64,000 bases of DNA from RPQJ01 sp963731105. GTDB taxonomy: Bacteria; Pseudomonadota; Gammaproteobacteria; Steroidobacterales; Steroidobacteraceae. Location of the stretch: assembly GCA_963731105.1 (NCBI GenBank), contig CAVSUM010000022.1, positions 100,355 through 164,354 of the forward strand, written 5' to 3'. Position numbers and translations under genes: made by a program. The notes beneath the pieces were generated by a model, which saw only the letters and a list, made by a program, of their open reading frames with translations, had not been told where the DNA came from and did not search any database. This document shows, in pieces, positions 1-9,408 of the stretch; within the stretch, counting starts at the first letter, position 1, and every line of letters begins with the position of its first letter.

Positions 1-803
1 CCGACTTCGTCGGAGACCTTGCCCCAGGCCCAGAAGCCCGAGGTGTACGAGCCGCGGAAGAACTCGTCCGCGATCGTGCGGTTGTCAACGCGCAGCCAGT
101 TCGGAAACGTGTAATTCGTGGAGCGCGTGCTCGGCAGTGCACCGATGCCGCCGGCGAGGCTGAAGGCATCGTTGAAGTGGTAGCTGAGGTTGCCCGCCAC
201 GACGACTTGCGCATCCTGGCCCTGGCTGGTGTTACTGGTCCAGGTGTAGAACAGGTAGCGGAAGTCGGGATCGAACAGCCAGCCCTTGAAGTTGAGCGTC
301 ACTTTCTGCAGCTGCGCATCGTTGCGCAGGTCGAGGTCCCTGGTACGGCCGAAGGCGTCGGTGTAGGAATCGTCGAGCGCCAGCTGGTTCAGGTAGCGCA
401 CGTAGGTAAAGGCGCTGAAACTGACCTCCGCCTCCTCGGTACGGACCAGCACGACGCCCTTGCCGCCCTCGTAGCGACCCCAGGAGGACTCAGTCTCCTG
501 AGGCTCGCGGAGGCGATCCTCCTCGGGCGGTGCGGCCACGGCCGCGAGCGCCGTCGAGGGTGCGGGCAGCGCTGCCGGTGCGGTCGCCGCTGCCGCCACG
601 GGTGGCACTACCGTTGCAGGCTTAGCCTGCGCCTCCAGCTCACGAATGCGCGCGTCCCGCTCTAGCAGCTGCTGCTCGAGCTGGGTCTGCCGCTGCTCGA
701 GTGCCCGCAGCCGCGCCTCCACCGAGCCTCCGCTCTCTGCCGCCCAGGCCAGGATGGGAGCTGCGGCAATCGCAGCGACAGTCGCCCGAGTGATGCTCAA
801 CAT
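1..803 (-). CDS. outer-membrane porin, N-terminal part (cut by window edge)
   Basis: The 3' end lies beyond the left edge, so 267 residues are visible. The start is the ATG at 803, preceded by AGCAGG. Residues 1-22 look like a signal peptide ending in AWA. Residues 27-60 form a heptad-rich coiled coil (EARLRALEQRQTQLEQQLLE and on), followed by an Ala/Pro linker to about 95. The rest has alternating aromatic and polar segments typical of beta-barrel strands (VSFSAFTYVRYLNQ, VTLNFKGWLFDPDF). Coiled coil plus barrel is the layout of OprO/OprP-like and related porins, and another porin with this layout lies at 60.1-61.5 kb. The substrate cannot be told. An outer-membrane location is inferred from the sequence pattern. 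Confidence 0.6.
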   Translation of the reverse strand, partial: MLSITRATVAAIAAAPILAWAAESGGSVEARLRALEQRQTQLEQQLLERDARIRELEAQAKPATVVPPVAAAATAPAALPAPSTALAAVAAPPEEDRLREPQETESSWGRYEGGKGVVLVRTEEAEVSFSAFTYVRYLNQLALDDSYTDAFGRTRDLDLRNDAQLQKVTLNFKGWLFDPDFRYLFYTWTSNTSQGQDAQVVVAGNLSYHFNDAFSLAGGIGALPSTRSTNYTFPNWLRVDNRTIADEFFRGSYTSGFWAWGKVSDEV

Positions 804-968
804 CGCACACCTGCTACCTTTCACCTGACACCCGCCGTTCCTTCGCCCTGCACCTTGGCATGCACGGCCCCGAATCGGAAGGGGCTCGCGGCCAGTTGCA
901 AGGTCCAGGCCCCTGGGCCGGTCTACTCGCCAGACAACCGGAATCGGGATCGATACGAACCTACTGCC

Positions 969-1907
969 ATGCGTCCAACCAAGACTCGCGAACCACGGCC
1001 CTCGGAGATCACCCCGAGGCACAGGTACTTCAGTCGGCGCGACATCATGCTCGGCCTGGCGGGCACTGGCATCGTCGCCGCGTCGGCACCTGGCGTGGCT
1101 GCCGAGCGCCTCAAGTTTCCCAGGAACCCTCGCTGGAGCCTGTCCGAGTCGCCGAATTCTCGAGAAGATATAACGACTTACAACAACTTCTACGAATTCG
1201 GGACAGATAAGGGCGACCCGGCACGACTGGCGGACCGATTCCGCCCACAGCCGTGGAGCGTGGCCATCAGCGGCGAGGCGGAGGTGACGGGCACCTTCAC
1301 GCTCGAAGACATCCTGAAGCCGCACGCGCTCGAGGAACGGATCTACCGGCTGCGCTGCGTCGAGGCGTGGTCAATGGTCATCCCCTGGGTCGGCTTTCCG
1401 CTCGGCGACCTGATCAAGCGATTCCGGCCGACCTCGCGCGCGAAGTACGTGGCGTTCAAGACGGTGCTGCGGCCCAACGAGCTGCCCGGCCAGCGCTTCC
1501 CGGTGCTCGACTGGCCGTACGTCGAGGGCCTGCGCATGGACGAGGCGATGCACCCGCTGACGATCCTCGCGGTCGGGCTGTACGGCGAGGCACTGCCCAA
1601 CCAGAACGGCGCGCCGCTGCGCCTGGTGGTGCCGTGGAAGTACGGCTTCAAGAGCATCAAGTCGATCGTCGAGATCCGCTTCACCGAACGGCAGCCGCCC
1701 ACGTCCTGGAACCGCTCGGCACCCCAGGAATACGGCTTCTACGCCAACGTGAACCCGGACGTCGACCATCCGCGCTGGAGCCAGGCAAAGGAACGACGCA
1801 TCGGCGCCGGCGTGTTCGCGCCGCGCGTCCCCACCCTGCCCTTCAACGGCTACGCCGAGCAGGTGGCGGGGCTGTATCGCGGGATGGATCTGGGGAAGAA
1901 CTACTGA
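969..1907 (+). CDS. msrP: MsrP, periplasmic methionine sulfoxide reductase, catalytic subunit
   Basis: This is the molybdopterin enzyme of the MsrPQ system (formerly YedY), which reduces methionine sulfoxide in periplasmic proteins using electrons from the membrane partner MsrQ. A Tat signal with the twin arginines SRRDIMLG sits at residues 22-29. The molybdenum-binding cysteine is Cys130 in YRLRCVEAWSMVIPW, a hallmark of the family. The protein has 312 residues from ATG 969, a normal length; an in-frame ATG at 855 would add about 38 residues before the Tat signal and is less likely. The gene is followed after 126 bp by msrQ. The gap holds a heptamer inverted repeat. Identification is firm. 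Confidence 0.93.
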   Translation: MRPTKTREPRPSEITPRHRYFSRRDIMLGLAGTGIVAASAPGVAAERLKFPRNPRWSLSESPNSREDITTYNNFYEFGTDKGDPARLADRFRPQPWSVAISGEAEVTGTFTLEDILKPHALEERIYRLRCVEAWSMVIPWVGFPLGDLIKRFRPTSRAKYVAFKTVLRPNELPGQRFPVLDWPYVEGLRMDEAMHPLTILAVGLYGEALPNQNGAPLRLVVPWKYGFKSIKSIVEIRFTERQPPTSWNRSAPQEYGFYANVNPDVDHPRWSQAKERRIGAGVFAPRVPTLPFNGYAEQVAGLYRGMDLGKNY

Positions 1908-2033
1908 GCGGATAGCGGATAGGGGATAGGGGGAGTTCTCAGAGGTGCCGCAGTACGTCTCGAACTTAGCCACGCCTCCGCACTATCCGCCTATCCGCCT
2001 ACCCCCTATCCGCTATCCGCTATCCGCTTCCTC
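1908..2033. repeat. heptamer inverted repeat, GCGGATA type (element A)
   Basis: Directly after the msrP stop, the left arm 1908-1933 holds repeats of GCGGATA drifting into GGGGATA. The right arm 1983-2027 holds the complementary TATCCGC/CTACCCC units. The roughly 50-base centre has no ORF. The arms could pair into a long hairpin between msrP and msrQ. The right arm ends six bases before the msrQ ATG, so msrQ has no usual Shine-Dalgarno sequence. The same design recurs at 44041, 51610 and 57766. Confidence 0.8.
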
Positions 2034-2618
2034 ATGCGCTTCGCCAAGCCCCTGCTGTTCGTCGCCTGCGCACTGCCACTGCTGTGGCTGCTCGCGCGCG
2101 CCTTCGGCCTGGCGGGACTCGGGCTCGGCGCCAATCCAATCGACGAGCTGCAGGACCGCCTCGGCGAGTGGGGCCTGCGGCTGCTGCTCGCCACGCTGTG
2201 CGTCACGCCGCTCGCGGTGACGCTGCGCAAGCCGCGACTGATGGGCCTGCGCCGCATGCTCGGGCTGTACGCGTTCACCTACTTGAGCCTGCACTTCCTC
2301 ACCTGGCTGGTGCTGGACCAGTGGTTCGACGTGCGAGCGATCGGCGCGGACATCGCCAAGCGCCCCTACATCACCGTGGGCTTCGCCGCCTTCTGCCTGC
2401 TGGTGCCGCTGGCCGTGACCTCGACCCGCGGCTGGATGCGACGGCTCGGGTCGCGCTGGCATCGCCTGCACCGCCTCGTCTATCCCGCGGCGATCCTCGG
2501 CTGCACCCATGTCTGGTGGCAGGTGAAGGCCGACTGGCGCGAGCCTGCGCTGTACGCCACGGCGCTGGCGCTGCTGCTGGCGTGGCGGATCAGGCGCGCG
2601 CGTCGCCGCGCAGCTTGA
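2034..2618 (+). CDS. msrQ: MsrQ, heme-binding membrane subunit of the MsrPQ system
   Basis: This inner-membrane b-type cytochrome of the ferric-reductase-like superfamily passes electrons from the quinone pool or flavin to MsrP. The 194 residues form about five to six hydrophobic segments. Heme-ligand histidines fit LSLHFLTW (about residue 85), WHRLHRLVY (about 150) and CTHVWWQVKAD (about 163), all family signatures. The start is ATG 2034, right after the right arm of the heptamer repeat, with no recognisable ribosome-binding site. The 3' end overlaps the end of the convergent EamA gene by 29 bp. Pairing with msrP makes the call secure. Confidence 0.92.
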   Translation: MRFAKPLLFVACALPLLWLLARAFGLAGLGLGANPIDELQDRLGEWGLRLLLATLCVTPLAVTLRKPRLMGLRRMLGLYAFTYLSLHFLTWLVLDQWFDVRAIGADIAKRPYITVGFAAFCLLVPLAVTSTRGWMRRLGSRWHRLHRLVYPAAILGCTHVWWQVKADWREPALYATALALLLAWRIRRARRRAA

Positions 2619-3480
2619 GCCAGGTGTGGCCGAACACGGCTGCGAGGATGACCGCCACTCCCAGGTAGAACGACGCGGATAGTTCGCGCTGCTCGCCGAG
2701 CAGCAGGATCGCGAGCAGGATGGCGTAGACGGGCTCGAGGCTCACCGCGAGCTGCGCCGTGAAGGCAGAGGTGTGGCGCAGCGCACGCAGCACCAGCGCG
2801 AACGGCAGCAGCGTGCAGGCGAGCGACAGCACCGCGAGCAGCAGGGCGTCGCGCGGCCCAGGCAGCGAGTGCCACGGCAGTTCGTCGCGCCACAACAGCG
2901 CCACCACGGTCAGCAACACGGTACCGGCCGCGAGTTCGACGCCGACGACCAGCAACGGACTGGCGCGCTCCACGTGGCGCTTGTTGAGCGCGCTGAAGAT
3001 CGCGACCAGCAGCGCCGACAGTACGCCGACCGCCAGGCCGAGGCGCATGCCGTCCGGCGTGCCTCCGACCACCAATGCGACCCCGGGCAGCGCGACCACA
3101 CCGACGACCAGTTCGCGCGAATCGAACGGCCGCCGCGCCAGCCACGGTTCGAGTACCGCCAGGAACAGCGGCGCCACCGCCATGCAGCTCGCGGCCACCG
3201 ATGCGTTGGCCAGCTTGATCGCGCCGTAGAAAGTGAGCCAGTGCAACGCCACGATCACGCCGATGGCGGCGAAGACGGCGATCGTCCGACTTCCCGCGGC
3301 CCGCAGCTCGCGCCACAACGGGCGCCACGCCAGCAGCACGACCACCACGATCAGCATGCGCCACCACACCAGCTCGAGCGCGGGCAGGCTGATCAGCTTG
3401 CCGAGGATGGCCGTGAAGCCCCACAGCAGCACGCAGAAGTGGATCTGCAGCAGCGCCTTGCGCTCGGCCGGCAGCGACAT
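2590..3480 (-). CDS. EamA/DMT-family membrane transporter
   Basis: This 296-residue protein has about ten hydrophobic segments in two repeats of five, the pattern of EamA (DUF6) drug/metabolite exporters. The repeat motifs are LHWLTFYGAIKLANASVAA in the first half and TAQLAVSLEPVYAILLA in the second, both typical of the family. It starts at ATG 3480 (MSLPAERKALLQIHF). The substrate is unknown. As given, the reading frame continues from the upstream KAS III gene with no stop, but that is caused by a one-base insertion near 3597. In the corrected frame the synthase ends at 3534, leaving 53 bp before this gene. The two are probably co-transcribed. Confidence 0.85.
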   Translation of the reverse strand: MSLPAERKALLQIHFCVLLWGFTAILGKLISLPALELVWWRMLIVVVVLLAWRPLWRELRAAGSRTIAVFAAIGVIVALHWLTFYGAIKLANASVAASCMAVAPLFLAVLEPWLARRPFDSRELVVGVVALPGVALVVGGTPDGMRLGLAVGVLSALLVAIFSALNKRHVERASPLLVVGVELAAGTVLLTVVALLWRDELPWHSLPGPRDALLLAVLSLACTLLPFALVLRALRHTSAFTAQLAVSLEPVYAILLAILLLGEQRELSASFYLGVAVILAAVFGHTWLKLRGDARA

Positions 3481-3533
3481 GGGCAGCGCCCCGTGCGGAG
3501 TGGGTGGCGCCGGTTGGCCAGCGCCGGGCGACT

Positions 3534-4620
3534 TCAGCGGCGGTACGGGTCCGTGGCCTTCCTGCGCCGGAATTCCTGCACCATCTCTAGCGCGGTACTG
3601 GTCGCACGGCGGCAGGTCGACGTCGGTGGTGCCCTTGGGCGTGACTCGTTCGCCCCAGCGCACGAGGTGGGCGCAGAAAGTCAGGCCGCCACCGAAGGCC
3701 GGCAGCAGCAGCAGGCTGTTCGGCTGCACGCGCCCTTCCTCGAGTGCCTCGACGAGCGCGACCGGCACCGTGCCCGCGGACATGTTGCCGTAGCGGTGCA
3801 CGTTGACGAACACGCGCTCCATCGGCACCCCGGCGCGCTTGGCGACCGCCTCGATGATGCGCAGGTTGGCCTGGTGCGGCACGACCAGGCTGATGTCGTC
3901 CGGCGTCAGGTGGCGAGCCGTCATCACGTCGGCACAGGCGCCCGACATGCCGAGCACGGCGCGCTTGAAGATCTCCTGGCCTTCGAAGATCCAGTGGGTA
4001 TCGCCGTACGAGCGCGTGTAGTTCGCGTACCGCGTACCCATGCCCTCGACCACCAGCGTCTGGCGGGCATCGCTGTCGCAGCCGAGCCGCTCGGCCAGCA
4101 ATCCTTCCTCGCGATCGGTGGCCTGCAGCACGACGGCCGCGCAACCGTCGCCGAACAGCACCGACACGCCGCGGTTGTCCCAGTCCATGAAGGCAGTGAT
4201 GTGCTCGCCGCCGAGCACGACGGCGTTGCGGACCACGCCGGTGCGGATCAATGCAGTGGCGGTGCTGAGCGCGTACAGGAAACTGGTGCAGGCCGTGTTG
4301 ACGTCCATCGATGCGGCCTTTTTCGCACCGAGGCGCACCTGGATGCCGGACGCCTGGTTCGGCACCTGGTCGTCGAAGCTGCAGGTGCCGAACACGATCA
4401 GCTCCACGTCGGCCGGATCGAGCCCGGCGCAGGCCAGCGCACGCATCGCGGACACGTAGCCCAGTTCCTCGAGCGGAACGTGCGAGACGCGCCGCTCCTG
4501 GATGCCGGTGCGGCTGGTGATCCACTCGTCGTTGGTGTCGAGGAACGTGGCGAGGTCGGCGTTGGTGAGCACGGCCGGCGGCATGCACTTGCCCCAACCA
4601 GTAATGGCAGCGTAGGTCAC
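3534..4620 (-). CDS. 3-oxoacyl-ACP synthase III-like protein (frameshift near its C-terminus)
   Basis: This is a thiolase-fold ketoacyl synthase III that condenses an acyl-CoA with a malonyl thioester. The triad is visible: Cys111 in DVNTACTSF, His in VPHQANLRII (about 250) and Asn in HRYGNMSAGTVP (about 280). Asn-Asp-Glu-Trp near residue 30 is also typical. The frame breaks after VDLPPC. Dropping one base near 3597 restores ALEMVQEFRRRKATDPYRR and a TGA at 3534, giving about 361 residues. Whether it is the housekeeping FabH or a second paralogue making a branched or signalling acyl product cannot be decided here. HMG-CoA lyase lies 78 bp upstream on the same strand. Confidence 0.85.
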
Positions 4621-4698
4621 CAGTGGAACTCCCGGAAAAAGGTTGGCGACACTTTACCAGCTTCGCAGCGCTGCCCAGTCGCGCGGCACAGCCTGCCG

Positions 4699-5620
4699 TC
4701 AGGCGCCCCTGGGCGGGTCGCCGGGGAAGTCACCGGCCTTGGCCAGCATGCCCGGCACCACCCGGCCGAGCTGCGCCTGCAGCCACTGGCTGGTGGCAAT
4801 GGCCGCCTGCAGGTCGATGCCGGTCGGATAGCCGGAACGGTGCAGCAGGTAGACGAGATCCTCGGTCGGGATGTTACCGGTCGCCGCCGGCGCGAACGGG
4901 CATCCGCCGATCCCACCGAGGCTGGCATCGAGCGTACGCACGCCTGCCTGTACTGCGGCGAATGCGTTCGCCAGCCCCGTGTTGCGCGTGTTGTGGAAGT
5001 GGCAGCGGAGCGCCGGGCCGGGTACGGCCTCTCCGACACGGGCAACGAGTTCGGTAACCTGCGGCGGCACGGCCACTCCAATGGTGTCTGCCAGCGCCAC
5101 CTCGAACGGCTCGGCCTCCGCGATCCTGCGCACCACGTCGACCACGCGCTGCACTGGCAGCTCGCCCTCGAACGGGCAGCCGAACGCGACCGATACCGTC
5201 ACCTGGGCCGGGATGCCGGCCCGACGAGCAGCGGCCGCGATGTCGAGCCAGGCCGCCACGGCCTCGTCGGTCGAGCAGCCCTGGTTGCGCAGGCTGAAGG
5301 CATCGCTGGCCGCGATCACCATGCCGATCTCGCTGCAGCCGGCCGCCGCCGCCCGCTCGAAGCCCTTGCGGTTGAGCACCAGGCCCTACGTAGGTGACAC
5401 CGGGCCGACGCGGCAGCGCCTGCAGGACGGCCTCGGCGTCCGCCATCTGCGGCACCCGTTGCGGATGGACGAAGCTGGCCGCCTCCACCCGGCGGATCCC
5501 GCTGGCCACCACCCGCTCGATGAACTCGACTTTGGCGGCGGTGGGCAGGATCCCGGGCTCGCTCTGCAGGCCGTCCCGCGGCCCGACTTCGACGATTTCG
5601 ACCTGTCGACCGACCTGCAT
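4699..5620 (-). CDS. hydroxymethylglutaryl-CoA lyase (one frameshift)
   Basis: Cleaves 3-hydroxy-3-methylglutaryl-CoA to acetoacetate and acetyl-CoA, the last step of leucine breakdown. The TIM-barrel signatures are present: VGPRDGLQSE near the N-terminus (catalytic Arg and Asp), the metal ligands in RCHFHNTRNTGLAN, and the catalytic Cys in GGIGGCPFAPAATGN. It starts at ATG 5620 after a GGAGGGGGG ribosome site. The N-terminal 78 residues and the rest lie in different frames. Deleting one G near 5385 joins PGVTYVG to LVLNRKGFERA and gives 306 residues, normal for the family. The related isopropylmalate and homocitrate synthases are excluded by the GGCPFAP loop. No other leucine-catabolic gene lies nearby. 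Confidence 0.88.
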
Positions 5621-5730
5621 GCCGCTCCCCCCTCCGCATGGCGGACCGAGGATAGTACGCAGTCCCCGGCCACCGCGGCTGGCGATAGAATACGCGGCTA
5701 CGCGCCCGCAGTCGGGCAACAGAGGTACCC

Positions 5731-7020
5731 ATGAAACGTGCGAATCCTGATCCTGATGGCCGCCCTGGCGGCCGCCGGCCTCACCACCGTGACCGGCGCC
5801 CTGCTCGTGCCCGCAACGGCTTTCGCAGCTGCGGAGGCCGCGGCGGAGCAGAAGGTCAGCGCCAAGCTCGGCAAGCCGCTGCGCGCGGCACAGGAAGCGA
5901 TCGCGGCCAAGAACTACCCGGAGGCGTTCACGCAGCTGGATGCGGCGGCCGCCATGGAGCCGAAGACCGCCTACGACTCGTTCATGATCGACGAGTTGCG
6001 CTGGTTCGCGCAGGTGCAGACGAAGGACTACGCAGGCGCGGTCGATTCGCTGACGCGCGCGGTCAATGCCGGCTTCGTTCCGGCCACCGACCTGCCCCGA
6101 CGCTACAAGGCACTGACGCAGCTCAACTACGAGTTGAAGGCGTACCCCAAGGCGATCGAGTGGGGCAGAAAGGCGCTCGAACTCGAGCCGGGCAGCAAGG
6201 AGGTCGTACTGCTGATGGCGCATTCGCTGTACCTGCAGAAGGACTTCGCCGGCGCGCGCACCTTGATCGACATCATTCGTCGCCTCCGGCACCAAGCCCG
6301 ACGAGCAGCTGCTGCTCATCTACGTGCGCAGCAGTGCCGAGCTCAACGACCGTGCCGGCACGATGCGCGGCCTCGAGATGCTGGTGCGCAACTACCCGGC
6401 CACCAAGTACTGGGAAGACCTGCTCAACAACCAGCTGTACGAGACCAAGGCAGATCGCGACCTGCGCGCGCTGTACCGGCTGATGGTGGACACCAACACG
6501 CTGAACAAGGCCGACGAGTTCTCGGAGATGGCCACGACGCTGCTGTCGGGCGGCTTCCCGACCGAAGCGAAGACGGTGCTCGAGAAGGGCATCGGCGCCA
6601 ATGCCTTCAGCGGTGAGTCGCTGTCGCGCGCCCAGGCCGACCTGACGCGTGCGCGCGCCGGCGCCGACGCCGACCGCAAGGACCTGCCGGGCGCCGACCA
6701 GGCACTGGCCGCGGCCAAGACCGGCAACGAGATGGTGGCGACGGGCAAGCTGCTGTTCAACGTCGGGCAGTACGACGCAGGCGGCCGATGCATTCCGCAA
6801 GGGCCTGGCCAAGGGCGGCGTGGCCGACGTCGACGATGCCAATGCGCTGCTCGGTATCGCGCTGGTCCGCGGCGGCAAGGGTGCCGAGGCGATCGAGGCG
6901 TTCAGCAAGATCCGCGACCCGAAGCTCGGCGAGATCGGCCGGCTGTGGAAGCTGCTGGTCGAGACCAGCGCGGCCCCGGCGGCGGCACCCGCCCCGGCGG
7001 CGGCTCCGCCGGCGGGCTGA
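5731..7020 (+). CDS. secreted TPR-type protein 1 (three frameshifts)
   Basis: An exported helical-repeat protein of unknown function, paralogous to the convergent gene at 7152-8370. After a hydrophobic signal (ILILMAALAAAGLTTV) comes EQKVSAKLGKPLRAAQEAIA, then TPR-like helix pairs through to GEIGRLWKLLVE and an Ala/Pro tail. The AGAGG site precedes ATG 5731, but the coding frame is reached only after dropping one base between 5731 and 5743. Further one-base insertions near 6276 and 6777 must be removed, giving 428 residues. A strong terminator follows at 7051. The link to the TonB cluster is by paralogy and position only. Confidence 0.75.
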
Positions 7021-7050
7021 CGAAATAAGGCGCAGAACGCCGAAGCAACA

Positions 7051-7088
7051 AGGCCCCCGTCGCGTCAGCGACGGGGGCCTCTTTTTTG
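7051..7088 (+). terminator. rho-independent terminator after TPR gene 1
   Basis: A perfect stem AGGCCCCCGTCGC/GCGACGGGGGCCT with a four-base loop is followed by CTTTTTTG. It is oriented to stop plus-strand transcription 30 bp after the TPR-1 stop codon. The stem would also obstruct minus-strand transcription arriving from TPR gene 2. Confidence 0.92.
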
Positions 7089-7108
7089 CTTTGACCGACG
7101 GGGAGGAA

Positions 7109-7153
7109 GGGACAGTCCCCATGCGGGGACAGTCCCTGGCGGGGACAGTCCCT
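7109..7153. repeat. GGGACAGTCCC repeat cluster (three copies)
   Basis: Three copies of the palindromic unit GGGGACAGTCCC/GGGACAGTCCC lie in tandem between the terminator of TPR gene 1 and TPR gene 2. The last copy supplies the TAG stop of TPR gene 2 (GCTAGGGACTG on the minus strand). The same unit recurs at 48208-48284. Families of this kind occur as intergenic palindromes in many proteobacteria. No transposase is in the window. Confidence 0.75.
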
Positions 7154-8370
7154 AGCGTAGCTTCATCTTCCAGAGCTTGCCGATCTCGGCGAACTTTGGA
7201 TCCTTGATGGCATCGAACGCCTTCACGGCCTCGGCCTTCTTGCCGAGGCGTGCGTAGGCCATGCCGAGTTCGGCATTGGCCGCATCCATGTCCGACAGGC
7301 CGCTGAGCGACAGGGCTTTCTGGTAGGCGGTCACCGCCTTGGCATAGTCGGCATTGCTGAAGAAGCTCTTGCCCGACCTCATAGGCCGCATCGCCGGTCT
7401 TGGCCCCGGCGAGCGCCTTGTCGGCGCCGGGCAGCGTCTTGCGCTGCTCGTCCGCGCGCCGCTTGGCGGTGTCGAGCGTGCGCTGCGCCTTGGCCTGGTC
7501 CTCGCCCGAGAACACGCCGGCAGCGAGACCCTTCTCCAGCACGCGCTGGCCCTCGATGGCATAGCCGCCCACGACCAGCGCCTGCGTCATGTCGACGTAC
7601 TGGTCCGGCTTGCGCAGCGCGCCCGCATCCTCTGACAGGCGGTACAAGGCGATCAGCTCGTGATCGTGCTTGGTCAGGGAGATGTAGCCGGAGAGCAGGC
7701 GGTCCCAGGTGTCGGCGCTCGGGTAGTACTTGAGCAGCAGCTCCAGCGTACGCGCGGTGCCTTCCTTGTCGTTGAGCTCGTAATAGGAACGCTGCATCAG
7801 CTGCAGCACGTCCTCGCTCGGCTGGCCCTGGCCCTTGGCGATGCGCTCGGCCGCGGCGGCTGCGTTCTTGTAGTCCTTCTGCTGGAAGTGGCCCTGCGCC
7901 ACCATCAACTGCATGTCGCGGTCGCCCGGCACCGACTTCAGGTACTGGTTGGCGGTCTGGATGGCCTTGCCGTAGTTGCCGCCACGGAACTGCAGTTGGG
8001 CCAGTGTCTTGGTGCGCTGCACCTTCTGGCCGCCGGGCATCATCGGCGAGGCGATCTGCTGCTCGAGCAGGCGCGCGGCGTCGGCATTGCGGCCCTGCTG
8101 CACGTACACGTACCAGAGCAGCTCGTTGATCATGAAATCGTCGTAGGCCGTGCGCGGGCTCACCGCCTTGGCCTCGTTGATCTTGGCCAGCGCGCCGTTC
8201 CAGTTCTTCTTCTGCGAGGCTTCCTGCGCCGCCTTGAGCGGCACGCCGACCTTGGCGCTCACCTTCTGCTGCGCCACCGCCACCGACGGCGCCAGTGCCA
8301 CCGTTGCCACGCCAAGCGGGCCGGCCACTGCCATCGCCGCACTGAGCACCCAGGTCGCCTTCGTGTTCAT
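7152..8370 (-). CDS. secreted TPR-type protein 2, distal to the TonB operon (one frameshift)
   Basis: An exported TPR-like protein with a signal peptide (residues 1-33, ending VAVAQ), then QQKVSAKVGVPLKAAQEASQ, helix-turn-helix repeats, and a C-terminal half with LPGADKALAGAKTGDAA and IKDPKFAEIGKLWKM. These blocks match TPR protein 1 closely, so the two are diverged copies facing each other tail to tail. One extra base near 7373 must be dropped to join YEVG to KSFFSNADY, giving 405 residues. The gene lies 124 bp after exbD on the same strand and may belong to the TonB-ExbBD unit. A periplasmic role alongside TonB-dependent uptake is inference. Confidence 0.78.
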
Positions 8371-8494
8371 TCAGCCTGCCTCGTTACGGGGGCGTGCGCC
8401 CCGCTCCACGTAGAAAAAGCCGCCGGGGCACTGGACCCCGGCAGCCTGGTATTGCTTCACCGCCGGCTCCGCGCCCGCGGGCGCGGCCTGCCCG

Positions 8495-8908
8495 TCACAT
8501 GAACTGCTCGTTGCCCACGAACCCGATCTTGCGCATGCCATTGCGCTGCGCGGAGGCCAGAACCCGGGCCACCACGTCGTACTTGGCACGCTTGCTCGGC
8601 CGGATGTGCAGCTCGGGCTGCGGCTCGTTGGCCGCCTCGCGGCGGAAGTAACTCTCGAGCGCTTCAATCTCGACCGGAGTGCCGTTCCACAACACGGTAC
8701 CGTCGAAATCGATCTCGAGGTTGATCACGATCGGCTGGACGTTGGAGGGCGCATTGGTCGCCCGCGGCATGTCCAGCTTCACGGCGTGCGTCATCACCGG
8801 GATGGTGATGATGAACATGATCAGCAGCACCAGCATGACGTCGATCAGCGGCGTCATGTTGATGTCCATCATCGGCTCGTCTTCGCCGCCGCCAATGCTC
8901 ATGCTCAT
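8495..8908 (-). CDS. exbD: ExbD/TolR-family protein (second copy)
   Basis: A proton-channel subunit of the TonB energising complex: one N-terminal transmembrane helix and a periplasmic domain. The helix region DINMTPLIDVMLVLLIMF carries the conserved membrane aspartate in PLIDVML. The 137 residues start at ATG 8908 (MSMSIGGGEDEPM) after GAGGAGAG. An upstream in-frame ATG would give a 166-residue form without a good ribosome site. It lies 31 bp after another exbD. Two exbD genes behind one tonB-exbB is the arrangement described in Xanthomonas. The periplasmic domain differs clearly from the first copy, so the two may form heteromers. Confidence 0.92.
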   Translation of the reverse strand: MSMSIGGGEDEPMMDINMTPLIDVMLVLLIMFIITIPVMTHAVKLDMPRATNAPSNVQPIVINLEIDFDGTVLWNGTPVEIEALESYFRREAANEPQPELHIRPSKRAKYDVVARVLASAQRNGMRKIGFVGNEQFM

Positions 8909-8939
8909 GAATCTCTCCTCGGTGCCCGGCGCGGCCGGC

Positions 8940-9377
<438 letters not shown>

Positions 9378-9408
9378 CTGCGTAGCCTCCGGAGGCCCTG
9401 CGACTCGA

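Noticed and set aside
855..968. Longer msrP start
   Set aside because: It would place the Tat twin arginines about 60 residues from the N-terminus. ATG 969 fits the family better.
3480..4620. Synthase-transporter fusion
   Set aside because: The linker is nonsense, and the normal KAS III C-terminus with its stop lies in the next frame.
2773..5397. 874-codon open frame on the plus strand
   Set aside because: It is antisense to the KAS III, EamA and HMG-CoA lyase genes, whose motifs are unmistakable. Long open antisense frames are expected at this GC content.
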